Assembly (NCBI RefSeq): GCF_000153105.1
Contig: NZ_CH672377.1
Location: 968,761-1,032,760, forward strand
Direction: 5' to 3'
Source of the DNA: Blastopirellula marina DSM 3645
GTDB lineage: Bacteria > Planctomycetota > Planctomycetia > Pirellulales > Pirellulaceae
Length of the DNA: 64,000 nucleotides
Part shown: in pieces, positions 61,849-64,000 of the stretch
Position numbering within the stretch: position 1 is the first letter of the stretch
Layout of the letters: the number at the start of each line of letters is the position of its first letter
Program-made: the position numbers and the translations under genes
The notes under the pieces: generated by a model
What the model was told of the DNA's origin: nothing
The model's database searches: none
The model's input: only the letters and a program-made list of their open reading frames with translations

Positions 61849-64000
61849 TTAGTTGGCGTGAATCGCCTCGTCGAGGTTCATAATCGTGCTGACCACCATC
61901 GTCATCGCGGCCTGCGGAATCGCCGGCAAATCCGCCGCAGGCGATTCGCCGACGGATAGCAGTTCGGCCGCGGCCGCAGCGTGATCTTGATAGTGCGCCA
62001 ACTGCGTCTGATATAGCTGTCGCAGCAGCGGTAATTCCTCTTTGGTCGGTTCCCGTGAAATCACGTCGACGAACGAGGCGATAATTTGCCGATCGACATC
62101 TTCGCTCGCTTGCATCACCTTCGCCGCCAACACGCGTGCGGCTTCGACAAACGTCGGGTCATTCATCAAGACCAACGCCTGCTGCGGCGTGTTGGTCTGA
62201 CTGCGGGTCAGCGTGCAGAACTCGCGATTCGGCGCGTCAAACGCCGACAGGTTAGGCGGCGGTGACGAACGCTTCCAGAATGTGTAGAGACTGCGGCGAT
62301 ACAAGCGATCGTCATGATCTTGGGCGTAGCGCTGCGCGGTGAAATCGCGACCGTACGAGATCGCTTCCCACAGCCCCGGCGGCTGATAAGGACGAACGCT
62401 CGGGCCTCCCAACTGCTCGCTTAACAGACCGCTCGACGCTAGCGCCGCGTCACGCAACTGTTCGGCGGTCAGTCGCATCCGCGGGCCGCGGGCGAGCCAT
62501 TGATTGGTCGGATCGGCCTGCCATCTGGCCGAACTGACCGCGCTCGTCTGTCGATAGGTCGCCGACATCACGATCTGCTTCAGCAGCCGTTTCACGTCCC
62601 AACCGCTGCCGCGAAAATCGGCGGCCAGATAGTCGAGCAGTTCGGGATGCGTCGGCGGTTGACTGCGCAGGCCGAAATCTTCCGGCGTCGCGACCAGCGG
62701 CAAGCCAAACAGCAGGCGCCAATATCGATTCACGGCCACACGAGCCGTCAAAGGCTGGCGATCATCGACCAACCATTTCGCCAAAGCCAAGCGATCTGGC
62801 GTCTCGTCGGTCGGCAACGGAGGCAAACAAGTAAGGACATCCGCCGTGACCCGTTCGCCCGGCAGGTCGTAGCGACCACGCTGTAAAACATGCGCCGGTC
62901 GGCGATCCGCGCGCTCGCGCATCACCATGGTTTCCGGAAAGCTTTCGATCAAGCGTCGCCGCTGGCGAGCGAGCGATTCGTGTTGTTCGACTTGATCGGC
63001 GTATTTGACGTCTGATTTGCGCAAGTAGTAGTCGAGCAGCGTCACCTGCTCGGCCTTGCTGCGCTGGGCGGCCGGTTTGGCCAAGATTTCCCCGATCGGA
63101 TCTCCTCCGCCGAGACGCTTCGCCTCGAGGGGGGCCAGTACTCGAGCGTAGATCCGCACGTCATCCAGCAAACCCCGAAAACCATCGGACGCGCCGGCGC
63201 GGGCGATTTGCAGACCGGAAACGTCGGGCCGCTCTTCGGCGACTTCCATCGAATCGACCAACTCGCTGGGAGATAGCGGCAGGGGAACGCCATCGCGATA
63301 GATCGTGACGCTCTTGCCGTCGACCACCAGCGTCACCTGCTGCCATTGGTTCTTGACGACGAGCTCCGCCGTGTGAAGACGGCGCTCAAATGTTTCGTAA
63401 ACCAGCGCGCCGTGATCGAGCGCAAGCGTAAAGTCAGGCGCCGCCAACAAGATGGTTCGGCTTGCGGTGGTGGGATAGATCCAGAGCCCGATCGAGAACG
63501 CATCGCCCAGTTGGATCGGCTCGCTGGGCGTAATCAACGTTCGACCGTCGCACAGCAGCGCTTGATCCAACTTGCCCGCCAAAAAGAGCGTTTCCTCGTC
63601 ATTCTCGCGTTGGATGCGCACCAGGTCGCTGGCGCCATCCAAGGAGAAGCGGGCCAGGCTATCCGCCGGGGGTTGCGCAGCGGCGGCGTCTTGTTCGGCC
63701 GAAGTTTCCCACGCGGCCAATGCTGACGTAGCGTGGTCGCGCGTATCCGCCAACGCGGCGTCGATGGCGCCAATTTGTTCATCCAGCAGCGTCAACCGTT
63801 GACGCTGCTCGTTGGTCGGACTGATCAACAGCGGCGCGGCGTTGCCGCGGCGGCCGTCGAGACCAAGATCGTCAACATTGTTAAAGAACGCGTAGAATTG
63901 GTAGTAGTCGCGCTGCGAAATCGGATCGTACTTGTGATCGTGACACTCGGCGCAGGCGAGCGTTAGCCCTAACCAGACGGTCGCGGTCGTGTTGGTTCGA
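61849..64000 (-). CDS. PSD1-type protein: CxxCH cytochrome-like, LamG-like, DUF1549 and DUF1553 (5' end outside the window)
   Basis: The gene continues past the right edge: the frame reads LTLACAECHDHKYDPISQRDYYQFYAFFNN upstream of 63828, with the CxxCH of a cytochrome-like or DUF1549-linked motif (CAECH). A LamG-like concanavalin fold lies in the middle (ISLWIYPTTASRTILLAAPDFTLAL ... DGFRGLLDDVRIYARVLAPLEAKRL), then DUF1553 in the C-terminal third (LPPLPTDETPDRLALAKWLVDDRQPLTARVAVNRYWRLLFGLPLV, RLTAEQLRDAALASSGLLSEQ). The end is TMVVSTIMNLDEAIHAN, 4 bp before the DUF1501 gene, so the two are co-transcribed. Domain order follows the planctomycete cytochrome/PSD1 type. Partial: the start codon is not in this window. 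Confidence 0.92.
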   Translation of the reverse strand, partial: RTNTTATVWLGLTLACAECHDHKYDPISQRDYYQFYAFFNNVDDLGLDGRRGNAAPLLISPTNEQRQRLTLLDEQIGAIDAALADTRDHATSALAAWETSAEQDAAAAQPPADSLARFSLDGASDLVRIQRENDEETLFLAGKLDQALLCDGRTLITPSEPIQLGDAFSIGLWIYPTTASRTILLAAPDFTLALDHGALVYETFERRLHTAELVVKNQWQQVTLVVDGKSVTIYRDGVPLPLSPSELVDSMEVAEERPDVSGLQIARAGASDGFRGLLDDVRIYARVLAPLEAKRLGGGDPIGEILAKPAAQRSKAEQVTLLDYYLRKSDVKYADQVEQHESLARQRRRLIESFPETMVMRERADRRPAHVLQRGRYDLPGERVTADVLTCLPPLPTDETPDRLALAKWLVDDRQPLTARVAVNRYWRLLFGLPLVATPEDFGLRSQPPTHPELLDYLAADFRGSGWDVKRLLKQIVMSATYRQTSAVSSARWQADPTNQWLARGPRMRLTAEQLRDAALASSGLLSEQLGGPSVRPYQPPGLWEAISYGRDFTAQRYAQDHDDRLYRRSLYTFWKRSSPPPNLSAFDAPNREFCTLTRSQTNTPQQALVLMNDPTFVEAARVLAAKVMQASEDVDRQIIASFVDVISREPTKEELPLLRQLYQTQLAHYQDHAAAAAELLSVGESPAADLPAIPQAAMTMVVSTIMNLDEAIHAN

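Overview
The window looks like chromosomal DNA of a planctomycete, most likely of the Pirellula/Blastopirellula/Rhodopirellula group. Three things support this. (1) The 16S rRNA gene starts with a Pirellula-like 5' end and stands alone, with its own promoter and terminator and no 23S, 5S or tRNA genes attached. (2) Several planctomycete-rich families occur in typical arrangements: DUF1559 proteins with a prepilin-like N-terminus paired with small lipoproteins (two loci), DUF1549/DUF1553 plus DUF1501 pairs (two loci), and DUF11 and HEAT-repeat lipoproteins. (3) kdsB (Kdo activation) implies a Gram-negative-type envelope, and mraZ sits outside any division/cell-wall cluster. No phage, insertion sequence, CRISPR array or plasmid gene was seen. 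The placement is inferred from gene content only.

Layout. Positions 1-7.2 kb hold envelope or secreted proteins of unknown function: a 716-aa secreted protein, a thioredoxin-like/CAP-like fusion, and a DUF11-repeat lipoprotein, followed by a small stand-alone LigD-type phosphoesterase-like protein. From 7.2 to 17.4 kb everything is on the minus strand: a fatty-acid activation and beta-oxidation run (FadJ-like enzyme, thiolase, acyl-CoA synthetase, acyl-CoA dehydrogenase) leading into ispD, tyrS and an anchored protein. At 17.5-18.6 kb a DUF4430 protein is paired with an ECF-type S-component-like membrane protein. From 18.7 to 31.2 kb there are two HEAT-like secreted proteins, a histone-deacetylase-family hydrolase, a lone response regulator, a CtpA-type protease, a polytopic membrane protein and a DUF1549/DUF1501 pair.

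From 31.3 to 36.4 kb lie rplM-rpsI (minus) and pntAA-pntAB-pntB (plus). Next come a GAF/PP2C phosphatase, tRNA-Leu(GAG), a small membrane protein and a Tat-exported metallophosphoesterase. The 16S rRNA unit (40.55-42.56 kb) shows promoter, boxA-like element, long processing stem and terminator. After it come a membrane thioredoxin, an MJ0042-finger membrane protein, glmS, kdsB, pyrG and a DUF1844 gene. From 50.3 kb to the right edge are two DUF1559/lipoprotein pairs, mraZ divergent from a beta-ketoacyl synthase, a PfpI-family protein, an HD-domain protein, a DoxX protein, a receiver-GGDEF protein, a 2OG-Fe(II) oxygenase, and a DUF1501/PSD1 pair whose larger gene runs off the right edge.

The most interesting non-coding signals are an array of four GTGGG/CCCAC dyads upstream of orphan mraZ, the complete stand-alone 16S transcription unit, a perfect 22-bp palindrome near 25.3 kb, and a dispersed intergenic repeat family with inverted CTTCGTAG ends (four copies).
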